The notes: a model not told the origin generated them from the sequence alone. A DNA stretch of 64,000 nt from Kingdonia uniflora (GCA_014058105.1 JACGCM010001710.1:620001-684000), one strand, 5' to 3'; shown: positions 44,924 to 57,529, numbered from the stretch's first letter. Program-made: numbers and translations.

Positions 44924-46580
44924 ATGACAAATCAAGACAAATCACTCCACGTTCTTCTTGACGCGGCTGAAGGAGTCACATATTTGTAAAAAAAACTGTG
45001 CAAGCAGAAGCCGAACGACGAATAGAGCTAGAGAAACAACTCGCCAGCATGCAGGAAACAATGAGAGCGCTTCAAGCCCAAATAACAGCAAATCTGAGAC
45101 AGCAAAACGCTCTGCCTGCAGCCTCAAGAATATCAGTCCATGATCGCTTGGGACATCGAGGCCAAAATATCGCATTTCCCCAAATTTAGCAAGAACCAGT
45201 TCTACCTCGGAGTCACATCAATCCACCATTACCCGCTGGAGCGGTAATCGATCTACAACAACAGGAGGAGAAAAATAGAGAAAAACCTCGAGTTTCAGTC
45301 TATGACCGCATGGGAGAAGCAACAGGAGAGCATAATCCTGCGGGAGGACCAACAACAAGACGAGTTGTCAAGTCTCGCCTACATCTCACTCCGGAATAAG
45401 TGGACAGGCGCATCAAAGAGCTGTTAGACGCTCAAATAGACACTACAAAAAATAGCTATCCTAAACTACAGAAGAGCCCACTCGCACAAGATTTTCTAGA
45501 TGAGGAAGTGCCCGCCAGTTTTCATACTCCGAAGATCCAGAAACACAAGGGGGGAGATCATGTGGAACACGTCCAAGAATTTTAGGATTCTTTGGGACTG
45601 CATTCGACATCTAACCACATCCTCTGCCGCCTCTTTCCGACCAGTTTGAAAGGAGAACCTCTACAATGGTTCCACACACTCAATGAAGGATCTATCTTCA
45701 CTTTTGAACAACTTCGCGAACTGTTTGTCAAAAACTATTCGCACAATAAAGGCAAGGAGGAGAGTCTTTACTCTTTGTTCAGCCTCAAGCAGGCGCCGGA
45801 TGAAAAATAAGAGACGTTTACTAGAAAAAAATTTGGACTAGCCCGGAAAATCGATAACCTCGACAAGAAAATCACAATCTCTGCCTTCACCAATGCTTTA
45901 ATCGCGGATGGACGAGTCAAAAAGCACCTGGTTCTCAACAAACCATTGACGTTGGAGGACATGATAGAGAAGGTCAGCAACTTTATCAACCTTGAACGAC
46001 TGATAACTGAGAGGCCATGACCTCAACGCACCACCCTACCAACAAAAGGCCATCCTGACGAATGAGCCCATAACATCAATAAAGACTATGGGGGTGATAA
46101 GAAGCAATTCAAATCTAATGTCAATCAAGGGAGCCAAGGGAGAAAGAAGCCAATTCTATGTATACCACAGTTAACAACTACTCTTGCAGACTTGTACCCG
46201 CTGATACAAAAAGATGAATAATGCTTTAGAACTGCCAATACTCTTACGCCCATACCAGGAAAGCCATACTGCATTCACCACCAGATTCAGCATCATGACA
46301 CGGAGGGATGTTTCGCATTGATATTTTTTATCCAGACTATATTTGCACAAGGTCGAATGCTGGAGTATGTTGTTGACATCGAAAGTTATAAGGATGGCAG
46401 CTACAAGACTGACGCCAAGATCGTCCAAGTTGACAAAACAAATGAAGAAAAACACGTATACTTCATCGAGACTCAGATAATCAACAACTCCAACAGATCC
46501 AAGCGTAGGTGTGTCGGACAATGCCATGATCTGACAATGACATATAAAGAAGCTCGCTTGTTGTCAAAATCCAGCAACTG
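44924..46580 (+). pseudogene. Tat Gag, decayed
   Basis: The start MTNQDKSLHVLLDAAEG at 44924 runs to an early TAA. A coiled-coil segment follows at 44998-45189 (RRIELEKQLASMQETMRAL). The Gag core at about 45400-46018 has RIKELLDAQ, LFPTSLKGEPLQWFHTL, FTFEQLRELFVKNY and ADGRVKKHLVLNKPLTLEDM, typical of Retrotrans_gag (PF03732). Later pieces to 46580 are in mixed frames. Internal stops at about 45583 and 45808. Confidence 0.8.
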
Positions 46581-46647
46581 ACGAGCTGGGATTTTTTTCG
46601 AAGACTGTGACGCTCGTCACGTCAACTTTCCGCACCATGATACACTT

Positions 46648-47082
46648 GTGATCATGTTAAAGATGAAGAACATAGTTCTACATACGATGATGGTAGATAC
46701 CGGCAGCAGCATCAAACTAATTTTCCAGAGTACAATCGACCAAATGGACTTAGTAGACAAGGTCGAACCAAGTAACATTAATGTCTTTGGATTCAACGGC
46801 TCTATGGAAGAACGTGTGGGGAAAATCACACTTCCCATCACAGCCGGGCCAGTCACACTTGACGTAGTTTTCTACGTTATCAAAGCCAAATCCCGTTACC
46901 TGGGCATCATGGGACGACCATGGTTACATAACATGAAAGCTATTCCCTTCACACATCATCAGGCATTACGGTTCGATTGGAAAGGAGGGATCTGCGAAAT
47001 TAAAGAAAGCCAAAAATTAGCTCGAGCTTGTAATAATACTGTTTCCATTGAAACTAAGCCAACAGTAACAACTCCTGCATAA
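46648..47082 (+). pseudogene. Tat aspartic protease
   Basis: Retropepsin-type protease of the polyprotein. MMVDTGSSIKLIF gives the DTGS active site, then FNGSMEERVGKITLPI (flap region) and SRYLGIMGRPWLHNMKAIP, where GRPWLH is the usual second conserved block. The frame is open for 144 codons to a stop. Separated from RT by a short broken linker. Confidence 0.85.
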
Positions 47083-47225
47083 CAATTACAGCAGTCAATT
47101 CTAGCAGAACCTCAGATACCAGAAGTCGAACAGAGTACGTTAAAATCAGTGGCACGAACAGGGGAACTCACATTGGAACTCTCTTAAGCACGAAGGAACG
47201 CTCGAATCTAATACAATTCCTCACA

Positions 47226-48690
47226 GTGAACAGTGACGTCTCTGCATGGACGTTTCATGAAATACTAGGGATCGATCCAATTATAGCATGCCACAAGCTA
47301 GGGTTGAAAGATAAAGCAGAACCGGTCAAACAAAAGCAACGAACTCTAGCACCAAAACTGCGAGGCGAAGTGAATAAAGAGATCGACAAATTGATTGAGG
47401 TCGGTTTCATTCGCAAAGCTATTTACCCGGACTGGATCTCGAACATTGTCGTAGTCCCGAAGAAGAATGGTAAAATCAGAGTCTGTATTGATTTCATGGA
47501 TCTCAACAAGCACACGCCGAAAGAAAGCTTTCCACTTCCAATCATCAATCACCTGCTTGATTCCACTAGAAGGCACAAACTCCTCTCAATGATGGACGCC
47601 GCATCAAAATATAATCAGATACCACTTCTTCCTGAAGATCAAGACAAGACTGCGTTCATCACTGAACAAGGTCTATATTACTATAAAGTCATGCCTTTCG
47701 GCCTTAAAAATGTCGGCGCCACCTATCAACGATTAATGACACAGATGTTCAAAGACCATCTCGGAAAAATAATGGAGGTCTATATTGACGATATGCTATG
47801 CAAAAGTCTCAAAAAAGAAGACCTTCTTGCTGATTTACAAACAACTTTCGAGATTTTGCGATCTTACAAGATGCGTCTAAATCCTGATAAATGCCAGTTC
47901 GGAGTGCAATCCAGAAATTTTTTGTGCCATCTAATCAGCAAAAGAGGGATTGAAGCTGGCCCATCACGCATACGAGCTCTCTTGGCTATGTCGTCACCAA
48001 AGACAAAGAAAGACGTTCAAAAGCAAGTCGGGAAGATTGCAGTGCTAAACAGATTTGTATCCAAATCTTTAGACAGATGTCAACCTTTATTCGATCTGTT
48101 AAAACATGGTACATCACGAGGAAAATTAAAGAAAATCCAGAGATCGAATGGACAGACAAGTGTGAAGTGGCTTTCCTCGAGCTCAAGAGTTATTTGGGAA
48201 AACCACCAGTTATGAGCACACTAGCAGATGAGAAGAGCTCACAGTATACCTAGCTGTCACAGATACATCTCTCAGCTCCGTTCTCCTTCGAATTAAAGAA
48301 AAGACTGAGAAACCAGTCTATTTTATCAGCAAGACTCTGACTCTCGCTAAAACGAGATGCACCAAGATTGAAAAGCTTCTTCTAGCCCTCGTCTATACAT
48401 TACAAAAGTTGAAGTAGCATTTCCAAGCTCATACTATTCGTGTCTTGACGAACTATCCACTTCGTGAAATCTTATCCAAGCGTGAAAAATCTCGACATAT
48501 TCAACAATGGTCCGTAACACTCGGGGAGAACGATATACATTTCGAACCACGCCATTCTGAAAAAGGTCAAGCTGTAGCAGATTTTCCAGTAGAGGATCCT
48601 GATTGGGAAGAAAAATTTATTGATCAGAAAGATGAGCCACTCGCAGATCAATCTGAAGATAAGTCAGATTGGGTAACAAAGAAAGGTTGA
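47226..48690 (+). pseudogene. Tat reverse transcriptase and RNase H
   Basis: RT blocks: KLIEVGFIRKAIYPDWISNI, VVVPKKNGKIRVCIDFMDLN, SMMDAASKYNQI, MPFGLKNVGATYQRLM and VYIDDMLCKS (YIDD catalytic site). The connection breaks near 48115-48135, where the ENPEIEWTDKCEVAFLELKS frame takes over. RNase H follows (VYLAVTDTSLSSVLLR, PVYFISKTLT, TNYPLREIL and QAVADFPVE), with a stop at about 48417. Copy is not functional. Confidence 0.9.
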
Positions 48691-49243
48691 CGACTTTTGA
48701 CTGACGGTTTCGTCGATCCATCCGGATCAGGGATTGGAATCATTCTTATTACTCCCTCCAATGATCGGCTCGAAAAATCCGCTCACCTCAGTTTTAAAAC
48801 AACCAATAACGAAGCAGAATATGAGGCCTTGATTCATGGCTTGAATATGGCAATCACACTGGGAGTAGCAGAACTCTCTGCCTACACAGATTCATTACTA
48901 ATCATCAACCATTACACAGGGGTCTATCAAACCAATGGCTGCCGCAGTGATCGAACGAATGAACAAATTCCAGACAATTCCTATGGATTATTTTCCAAGG
49001 GGAGAAAATAGACATTCAGATGCACTCGTTTACCTTGCTGGTGTCCTCGAATCAGAAGCTCATTATTTAAAGATCGGAGTCATTTCTAACCCTAGTATCA
49101 ATACCATCGCGTCCAATGCCATTAATACTGGGGGCAACGAAGAAATCGAAGATGATTGGGGAAAGCCTTTAATTACTTACATCGGACCTCACAATAAATT
49201 CGACGGGCCACTTCCTGAGGATCCTACGGAGCAGCGGAGATAA
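48691..49243 (+). pseudogene. Second, archaeal-type RNase H (Tat lineage marker)
   Basis: An additional RNase H after the normal one: TDGFVDPSGSGIGIILIT, FKTTNNEAEYEALIHGLNMA and LSAYTDSLLIINHYTG carry the D...E...D pattern of the archaeal-type enzyme. Near 48935 the frame shifts; MNKFQTIPMDYFPRGENRHS and DALVYLAG complete the domain in another frame. This duplicated RNase H is known from the Tat lineage of plant gypsy elements. Confidence 0.8.
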
Positions 49244-50402
49244 TTGACAACGCTCGAAGATACACTGTTCAGGAAAATCTCCTATACAAAATTTCAGTCA
49301 TGGGTCCCTACCTCCTTTGTCTATCTGACAAAGAAGCACAATAATTCTTGCACGATCTACACGAAGGCACGTGCGGATCCCATACAGTAGGACGATCTCT
49401 TGCAAACAGAGCTTTAACTCAAGGAATGTTTTGGCCCAAGATGAAAGCACATGCAATCGAATATGCCCGTAAGTGTGACGTCTGTCAGCGGCACGAACCT
49501 AAAATTTGAGCTCCAGCACTTGAACTACACTCGAGCCAAGTCACTTGGCCATTCAGACGATGGGCTCTCAATCTCGTAGGAGAGTTTCCTACAGTACCAG
49601 GAAAATAAAAACATTTATTAGTCGCTACAGATTACTTCACTAAATGGATAGAAGCAGTTTCGTTATGCCAAACTTGAGTAGACGAAGTCATCAGATTTAT
49701 CTGGGAGAACATTATTATCCGATTCGGCAGACCACATCCCATTCGAATTGATAATGGACCACAGTTCGTTGGCTCCAAGATTGTCGCATTCCTCAATGAG
49801 CACAACATCATCCATTCCCCATCCAATCCTTATTACCCACAAGGAAACGGACATGCTGAGATTACTAATCGAACTATTATGGATGGAATCAAGAAGCGTT
49901 TAGATGACAAAAAGGGGAACTGGGTGAACGAGTTACTACACGTACTTTGGGCCTACCGAACAACTCCTAGAACCGCAACAGGCTGTACTCTGTTCTTACT
50001 GGCCTACAGAACTGAAGCCATCATTCCTACTCAATACCATCACCCAATACGAGATCACGAGATGACCGATGAAGAAAAAAAATTTAGATCACATGTAATC
50101 TAAATTTGATCGAGGAAACACGTGACAGAGCCCTTGTTAATCTAAGAAGATATCATCTTGCTTTATCCCGGTCATATAACAAACATGTCCGGCACAGAGA
50201 ATTCAAAGTTAAAGACCTCATTTTAAGAGAAATCCCACCACATCGCAAAATACCTAATGCTGGGAAGCTGGCAGAGAATTGGGAAGGTCCTTTTATCGTA
50301 ATTGGAATAAGTGGTTTAGGATCCTGCGATCTCAATACGTATGATGGAGTACCTGTACCTAATCCATGGAATACCCACCGACTGAAGCTGTATCAAAGAT
50401 AA
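49244..50402 (+). pseudogene. Tat integrase
   Basis: Zinc domain FLHDLHEGTCGSH ... CDVCQRH (HHCC). Core: WALNLVGEFP, where the first catalytic Asp (usual MDIVG) is Asn; RIDNGPQFVGS with the second Asp; PQGNGHAEITNR with the catalytic Glu. C-terminal blocks LHVLWAYRTTPRTATG, VRHREFKVKDLIL, NWEGPFIV and NPWNTHRLKLYQR match element A at 1-490. Stops at about 49342, 49508, 49608 and 49676, and a frameshift near 50095. Confidence 0.85.
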
Positions 50403-50510
50403 ATATGATATAATATCCGATATTATGCAATAAAGTACTTTTTTAGCATCATTTTGTAAGTCTACTCAATTCAATCATTTCTGCTATCTCCGTCTATCCC
50501 GGAGAATAAC

Positions 50511-51540
50511 TACATCATAGCTGTTCAAATAAATTTGCTCTCCAATGGTTGCTTATTGATAAAAATCAATTTAATCTGGCAGAGATGCACCATACAGCTA
50601 TTCAATATTTAAAGATGTCTCAGTACGGTCGCTTATTGATACGCTCAATTCGACTTGTGACTGAGACCTACATCATAGCTATTCAAATAAATTCGTTCTC
50701 ATAAGGTCACTTATTGAGACAATCAATTCGATCTGCCAGAGATGCGCCATACAGCTATTCAATATTCAAAGATGTCTCAGTACGGTCGCTTATTGATATG
50801 CTCAATTCGACCTGTGACTAAGACCTTCATCATAGCTGCTCAAATAAATTTGCTCTCATAAGGTTGCTTATAGAGATAATCAATTAGATCTGGCAGAGAT
50901 GCGCCATACTGCTATTCAATATTCAAAGATGTTCAGTACGGTCGCTTATTGATACGCTCAATTCGACCTGTGGCTGAAACCTACATCATAGTTGTTCAAA
51001 TAAATTTGCTCTCATAAGGTCGCTTATTGAGACAATCAATTCGATCTGCCAGAGATGCGCCATACAGCTATTCAATGTTCAAGATGCCTCAGTACGATCG
51101 GTTATTGATACGCTCAATTCGACCTGTGACTGAGACCTACATCATAGCTGTTCAAATAAATTCACTCTCCAAAGGTCACTTATTGAGACAATCAATTCAA
51201 TCTGCCAGAGATATTCGATACAGCTATTAAATATTCAAGATGTCTCAGTACGGTCGCTTATTGATACGCTCAATTCAACCTGTGACTGAGACCTACATAA
51301 TAGTTGTTCAAATAAATTCGTTCTCATAAGGTCGCATATTGAGACAATCAATTCGATCTGCCAGAGATGCGCCATACAGCTATTCAATATTCGAAGATGT
51401 CTCAGTACGATCGCTTATTGATACGCTCAATTTGACCTATGACTGAGACCTACACATCAATTTTCAAATATATTCGCTCTCCAAAGGTCGCTTATCGATT
51501 CAATAGATTCGATCTGGCAGAGACGCATTGTTCAGCTATT
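50511..51540. repeat. 157-bp tandem repeat, about 6.5 copies, downstream of pol
   Basis: TACATCATAGCTGTTCAAAT starts at 50511, 50669, 50826, 50982, 51138, 51294 and about 51451, a 156-158 bp period. Each unit has two related halves, one with GCTTATTGAGACAATCAATT and one with GCTTATTGATACGCTCAATT, so a roughly 78-bp ancestral unit was duplicated and then amplified as a dimer. It lies directly after the integrase stop, matching the place of the 43-bp repeat in element A. Confidence 0.9.
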
Positions 51541-53307
51541 CAAACATTTTATAACTCTCTTTATGATTGCTAATTGACTTGCTCAATTCGACTTATGTAC
51601 AAGAGAATACAACACCGTTATAATCATATCTCTACATTGACGTTTATTGGTTCACCCAATTCGACCATACAAAGAGATTACAAAACAAAAACATTTTCTA
51701 CTAAACTTTTGACATTTTTTTACAGCAAAGACATATTTATACTCTGTCTCATTACAATATAAACAATGAAACTACCATTCACACTTCGGGCGTACAACAT
51801 TCGAATTTTCCCCAAGCCCAGATGAAAGTAAGACAGGGAAAGGTATAGCCGCATCAACTACAGTAGAAGGTGCATTCAACAATTCCATAACTCTCGGCAT
51901 TAAATTATCTATATAAGATAACCGCGTTAGCTACAAATCATACCCCATGCCGTATTCAGTTGAAGAAGCCAAAAATCGAATCACGCTTTGTTTGAAATTT
52001 CTCTACATCAGCATACAACATAGCCATAGTGCGTAATATAGCATCATCTGCAGTTATCAACATAGCTTCACCAAGCTTGGTCTTCACTTTGTTTAGTTCA
52101 TCTTCAAGATCCTTACATCGATCTGCCAGAGACTTTTTCTCCTAGAGCAACGAATCTCTATATTGCTTCATTATCGACACACTATGCTCCATCTCCTACT
52201 TCAGACGTTGCAACTTCTTATCTACCTTCTTTGAATAATTGATCTCATCGTCTGCTGCATCCACCAACCTCTGGAACTCTTTATACTTCACATAGAGCTC
52301 CTCGTAAACTTCATTACCTTGCATACACTCTAGTATCAAAGCTCATTTTTCCCGGTCAAGATCGGCGATCCGTGAATTACACTTATTGATGGTTTCGTTC
52401 ATCTCTCAATTTTTCTTGGAACATGCTACCTCGTGAGTTTTGGCACGGTCACTTTTTCTCTGACAAGAATCTTGAGCCTCACGCAAATCCCAGTTCAGCT
52501 TTTTCAGACGCTCTCGCATATGACGGATTTCAGCATCTTGCTTCTTTAAGAGATCAGTATTATTTGTTACCACCGACTGATGGTACAACAGATCGTTCTT
52601 TTACTTTTTAATCGTACTTAACAGATCAAGTACTTGTTGATTCGCAGCCATGGTCTCCAACTGTTTCTTCTTCAGAGATTCTTTCCACAGTTCGGCTTCA
52701 ATATAAGCAGTCAATATCTCTGCATCCTTACATGACAACTCTTCAGTCACAGCATTTAGCCGACCCTGCAGTTCCAACATATCAGATTCCAGCTTCGAAT
52801 TCGACAAAGTCATATTTTAAACCGCCAAAGAACATTGCTGCAACTTTGCAGACAGATCCTTATTTGATGCGGATAAGACAGCCAGTTCGTCCTGTCCATT
52901 ATCTTCAGCCTAGAAGAACAGATTACAAACTACAATACATCTATCAACAAATATTCATTCCAACAAGACATATCATTCAACAATATTTATTACAGCATCA
53001 AGCTATGATACACGAATCAACTACATTATGCAGAGCACAATCATATGCCACAATTTAGTTGGCTTATGATTAAACCCTACTACTACTCGCATCTACTTGC
53101 AGAGGTTCATTAAAGATTACGACCTCTTGAGGACGGGTCTTATGTCGTGTGTGAGGTAATAGATCTTCGACCTCCTCCTCCTCAGACTCTTCAGCTCGCG
53201 GTTTTGAGGTTGAAGCTCCTCCACCCTTATTCCTTTTTGTAAACCACATATTTTAAACTTTATCATTCTCTACTTCAACATCTTTACCACAGCTCGCGAT
53301 ATAACGC

Positions 53308-53900
53308 CTAAATTTGTTTTCTACTCTCTTGAGCTCGCCCCCATAGAACGCGATCACATCGGCTATCTGACGTTAGTGATCCGAAGCATGTTTTCCCCGC
53401 TTTAAGATACTTCTTCAAGCGCGATGTGGACATTTGCAAACGTTTCTGCGCATCTAGTAAATACGATTCTAACAATGTCACTCTCTCATCTGAACTCTGT
53501 AACAACTTATTACACTCCACCTTTTCCCTCTCCAGACATGCATTATGACCTTTGCATCGCTCCAGTTTGTCACAAACACGCCTCAGATCGATTTCTAGTT
53601 ATGCCTGGATCCTTCCATCTTCCTTCTTTATGTTGAAGAAAAGGATCCCCATTGCTCTTAGCCCCTACAAAAGTCAAGCTCATCAGGCAACGGACCTACA
53701 CCACCCCATATGATGCATACTCTAGCCTGAACTGAGCATCTTTGCGCCTCTATACTATGACGGTTATGTGCTTCTTGCACCAAGAATTTCACCCGAGCTG
53801 GGTCTGGCACTATGCCTCTCTCAGTTAACAGTTCTAAATAGGCTTCCTTCAAGCCCCACTCACTATCAACTTCAGCCTCAAAATAAAGCGTCAAAGACAA
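53308..53900 (-). pseudogene. aORF B EVDSEWGLKEAY segment and coiled coil
   Basis: FEAEVDSEWGLKEAYLELLT, ERGIVPDPARVKFLVQEAHN and RHSIEAQRCSVQARV match the C-terminal half of the 3930-3406 segment in element A. Next in minus sense is a helical piece (DERVTLLESYLLDAQKRLQM). Supports the gene order of the antisense unit. Confidence 0.55.
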
Positions 53901-54359
53901 TAATGACCTTTGACACTCTAACTTATCACTCTCATCTACGAACCGCTTATCCTTAAGGGATTTTTAGAGTAAAGCGAACTTATCGCTCTCTTTTCACAAA
54001 ACCTCATCCCTCTCAATTTTTATCTTTCCATATCTACATTGAAGCCCGAATAACTCCTTAAAGGTGTTTTCAAAGTTTTACTTATGAAGATGTCTCTCAT
54101 ATTCAAGTTTATTGTGTACCTGTTGAGTACGAGTGATGGAATCCCTTGCTCGGCTCAAGGCCTTCTCCATCTCGATCACTTTCCCCCTCAAATGAACTAC
54201 CTCCTACATACACATTATACATTCACCATCAAAACATATATCAATAGCAATTATAAAAAATTCAAAGTCTTAGCAAAAATAGTTCTATCACCAGTACAAA
54301 AGACAAAATTCGACCAAGTCTCAGAACTATGTTACAACTACAGAATTAAGAATTAGGTC

Positions 54360-54871
54360 CTGCTACCTCCTTGGTCACATCATCAGCCTCTGGAGCTGAG
54401 CTCTGCTCAGAAGGATGGTCAGCCACTGGAGAGGCATCCTCATCTGGGAAGATTATCTCACTATACTACTTAGCAAACGCAAGAGCGACGTCATCTATAG
54501 TCAGCCCCCAGTAATAGAATGCTCCAACCAGATTGTTTCGACCAAGATGCACCTTGTCGAAAGCTTTCTTTGCATCAGTTTCGACCTCTTTCTTCATATC
54601 AGCAGCTTCTGCCTTAAACTACTTCTTCAGCTCAGCCTTCTCTCTCTCGAGCTGCTTCGACCATGAAGCCTTCTCCTTCTGCAACTGCTTATACAACACA
54701 GTTCGCTCCTTCAACTGTTCAATCAAAGATGCTTTCTCGGCCTCATACTCAGCACGATCCGCAGCAGCTACCTTCAACACCTCCGCGGCTGACTTCCAAG
54801 CAACAGAAAGCTGCACCACAAATACAGCAAAACAATATTATAAGATCGGATCATTACTTAAAAAGATTTAA
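54360..54871 (-). pseudogene. aORF B coiled-coil and YYWGL block
   Basis: The minus frame at 54819-54619 reads LSVAWKSAAEVLKVAAADRA and KERTVLYKQLQKEKASWSKQ, a clear coiled coil. It is followed after a short gap by GRNNLVGAFYYWGLTIDDVA and an acidic end. Matches 4507-4205 in element A. Stops interrupt. Confidence 0.55.
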
Positions 54872-55393
54872 TCAAATAACATCATGCATACCTGTGAGAT
54901 ACTGGATCAAATTTGAGTATCTAGGCGGATAGGATCACGCTTAGCCAGGTCTAGAGCCTCCTGCTCCACCGCTTTGAGATTGACCCCCTTTGAAGAAGCT
55001 CGGATATCATTCCCAGACTCTTGTTTCTGCTTCTTCAGAGGAGGAGCCATATTTACAGTAGTATCCACCTTAGTCTCCGCCTGCGTCATTTACATAAGAG
55101 TTGTTTACTCCGGAGGGGCAAACACCTTTTTTCCTCTAGGTCGTCGAGGTTGGATACTCAAAGTACCTGCAGCACAGGCAGGAATCTCCATAATGTCATT
55201 ATAAGCAGAACCAGTAGTAGCCATAGCTCAATTCTGATGAGCTCGCTGTACTTTTTCAACTATAGAATTTAACCTCTTCTCTTTGCGAATGCCTAGTGCT
55301 CCAAAAACTTTGTTCAGTTCAGTTCCTTCTCGACTAACGACGTCGAACAGACTCGACATATCAGCGGTACCTTTAGGATTAGGTTCTGCCAAA

Positions 55394-56210
55394 TCAGCAA
55401 CAAACTATATATGTTAGAAGCTCGCAACAAGTTAAAAAAAACAAACTACAGGCAGAATGAAGATACTTACTCTCGTTAAAATTCTTATATATCAGCTCGA
55501 GCGTCAGTTCCCCAGGCACTTGCATACAATTACCCCTAACCATCACAAGATGGTCGCACCAGGGTCTCCCAGCAGACTCAAAGTCAAAGAATTTCAGCCT
55601 CAACGAATCACTAAATAAGTATCCACTCTTTTGATCTTTCATATATTTAAACTTATAGTATTTCAAGACATCGTCCGCTACAAATTGTCTCCCAATACCA
55701 CCATCCCTCCATCTCTTGTTAAGGGCTTCACAGACCTTCATCATTTCAAAGACATTACCATTTAATTTACAAGGGCAGCCCTTTAAAGCATTCATGACAC
55801 CCTTTTGGAAAAAAGTTAAGGGAACTCAACCCATATACAACCTGGTTCATATAGTAAAGGAATCCGTCCTCTATGACCTTTGCACCAGTACCATTGTAAT
55901 AAGAGATATCTATATCATCTCCTATATCCATACTTCTCTTCCACTGATCAAGGGAAGGCACCTGATAATGCTCTATATTACCACCCGGTCTAACCAGAGT
56001 TCTAAACCACAACCCTGCATTCATCACATAATGCCCTAATTTTCCATCTAAACCATTTTTATACTGTAAAAATTTCTTCGCTAAGTCTACATTCTTGGGA
56101 TACCTAAAAAATTGCCCAGTTTCAATCCCCGCATACAATCCCTCATCCCTTCCAGAAGGAACAACCGGTTTATCAACAGGTACAGTACCAATTATCTCTG
56201 AATCATCCAT
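55394..56210 (-). pseudogene. aORF B conserved N-terminal domain
   Basis: Two overlapping frames joined by a one-base shift near an A-run at about 55810. The first has GLYAGIETGQFFRYPKNVDL, AGLWFRTLVRPGG, YQVPSLDQWKRSMDIG and NQVVYGLSSLNFF. The second has CKLNGNVFEMMKVCEALN, FVADDVLKYYKFKYMKDQK, FESAGRPWCDHLVMVRGNC and QVPGELTLELIY. More complete than the copy in element A, which lacks a clean start. No known catalytic signature. Confidence 0.7.
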
Positions 56211-56647
56211 AGCCCTATCAGACGATGATGATTCCTCACTACTGGAATATACAACAAATTTACTACTGGGTTTCAGATTTTTTTGAGTGCATCAACCATA
56301 TACAGGAAAAATTTGTTCAGAGTTTTTTAAATCAAATAGGCCTCCTCCCTCAGCCGTACCCAATACTGTATTAATCTACCCAGAAGTTCAAACATGCAAC
56401 TACCAGTTCCAAGAAACTAATAAAACAACAAAAATGGTGGAAATAGAGTCACTAATATGTACTAGAAGAACAACAATCGTCATTTTCGGTCACCACCTTC
56501 ACTTCAGAGAGCAAAGTGTCAATTTTTACAGGAAGACCACAGTAAAATGGTGGACTACGATTGAAGTTTGAAGACTTTCTCTCTCTAGAAATACTTTCTT
56601 CTCTCTCTGCAAATGAATATGGCTTGTGGGAGGGAGAAAGACGAGAG

Positions 56648-56654
56648 TTTATAT
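56648..56654 (-). promoter_or_regulatory. TATA-like box upstream of antisense gene B
   Basis: The minus strand reads TCAATATAAACTCTCG. Flanks (GAGGGAGA on the gene side, CTCGG(T/C)TT on the other) match the box of element A at 6698-6711. Confidence 0.45.
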
Positions 56655-57529
56655 TGACCCTCGGTTTCTGAAACGACGGCTCTTTGAGACACGTGTTAGC
56701 ATCATCCCTCTTTACAGGCATGTCTTTTCGTTTGCCCTCATGATGATCTTTGGAGTAGCGTGCTCGGTTATCACATCCGTCTCTCTCCTCCGCTATTATT
56801 AAATTCAAGGACTCACTGCCCTAAAATATTTGTACAGATCTTGCAGCACGTTCACTGCCCTACAGTAGCAACCTTCCACGGCTACACGATCCTGCTGCGC
56901 AATTTTAAGCATGATTTATAATTTAAAAACCTAAGTACAACTATTACAGCTGTCGCTTACCTCAATTTCAGTCTGACAGAAGCAGAAAATCAACAACAAA
57001 TCCTGCTTCAGTTATATTTCAGTCAAAAATTATCATAGATACACAAAGTGACGACAAGACGACTTCAACGGAGCTATGTCGTTCGAACGACTTTCCCCAG
57101 TTTTTGAGCCGTATTCCTAACAGAATATTCGTCATGTTGCTTCAAACTATTTAAGTGCATTTCAATTTTCTATTGCTGCTCATGGATATCATTTGGATAC
57201 ATCATTCACTTTGCTGCATGGTATTATTAATAATAATACTCTTGTTAAATCTCAAATAATATATAATTTAAATTCTGAACAAATAATGAACATTTTAATG
57301 CGTTTAATAACCCAAGCTTCAAACGTGCACACTCAAATGATAACTTCACTCATAATTCATCTCCCCAAAAAAGGTTAAAGAGCAGTTACTGCCAATTGAA
57401 AATAGTTGTTAATCCAACATTATCAAATCGATGCACACAACAAACGTTGCCCTGCCCCTAAACATAAATTAATTACATTCTAACGAAATTACGATTCCAA
57501 CGATTTATATCAAACTCACACAAATGGTA

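Larger units (their letters stand above)
51780..56210 (-). pseudogene. Antisense gene (aORF) of Tat element B, decayed
   Basis: Minus-strand counterpart of the antisense gene of element A, read from about 56210 down to about 51780: conserved N-terminal domain (56210-55394), SLFD/GIRKEKR segment (about 55390-55200), basic linker with PPLKKQKQES (about 55089-54907), coiled coil (54819-54619), YYWGL block (about 54540-54360), EVDSEWGLKEAY segment (53900-53658) and further coiled coils (53520-53308, 52813-52601, 52588-52406). The spacers look like introns. Function unknown; family link to PF04195 is inference. Confidence 0.65.
44170..57090 (+). mobile_element. Tat-lineage Ty3/gypsy element B, 5' LTR to antisense gene, 3' LTR not seen
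   Basis: Order: LTR, PBS-type TTTGGCGTCATCTGTGGGAA, gag, protease, RT, RNase H, a second (archaeal-type) RNase H, integrase, 157-bp tandem repeat, then a minus-strand antisense gene. The second RNase H and the antisense gene before the 3' LTR are marks of the Tat lineage (Retand/Grande/Ogre group). The sequence matches element A wherever both are present. Near 57090 Helitron-like sequence begins and no copy of the 5' LTR follows in the window. Many stops and frameshifts. Confidence 0.8.

Noticed and set aside
45768..45989. Minus-strand ORF across the Tat gag
   Set aside because: Shadow of the Gag core, which has clear Retrotrans_gag motifs on the plus strand.
50511..51540. Regular repeats with spacers, CRISPR-like at first sight
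   Set aside because: The whole 157-bp unit repeats, including the would-be spacers; this is a tandem array in a plant retroelement.
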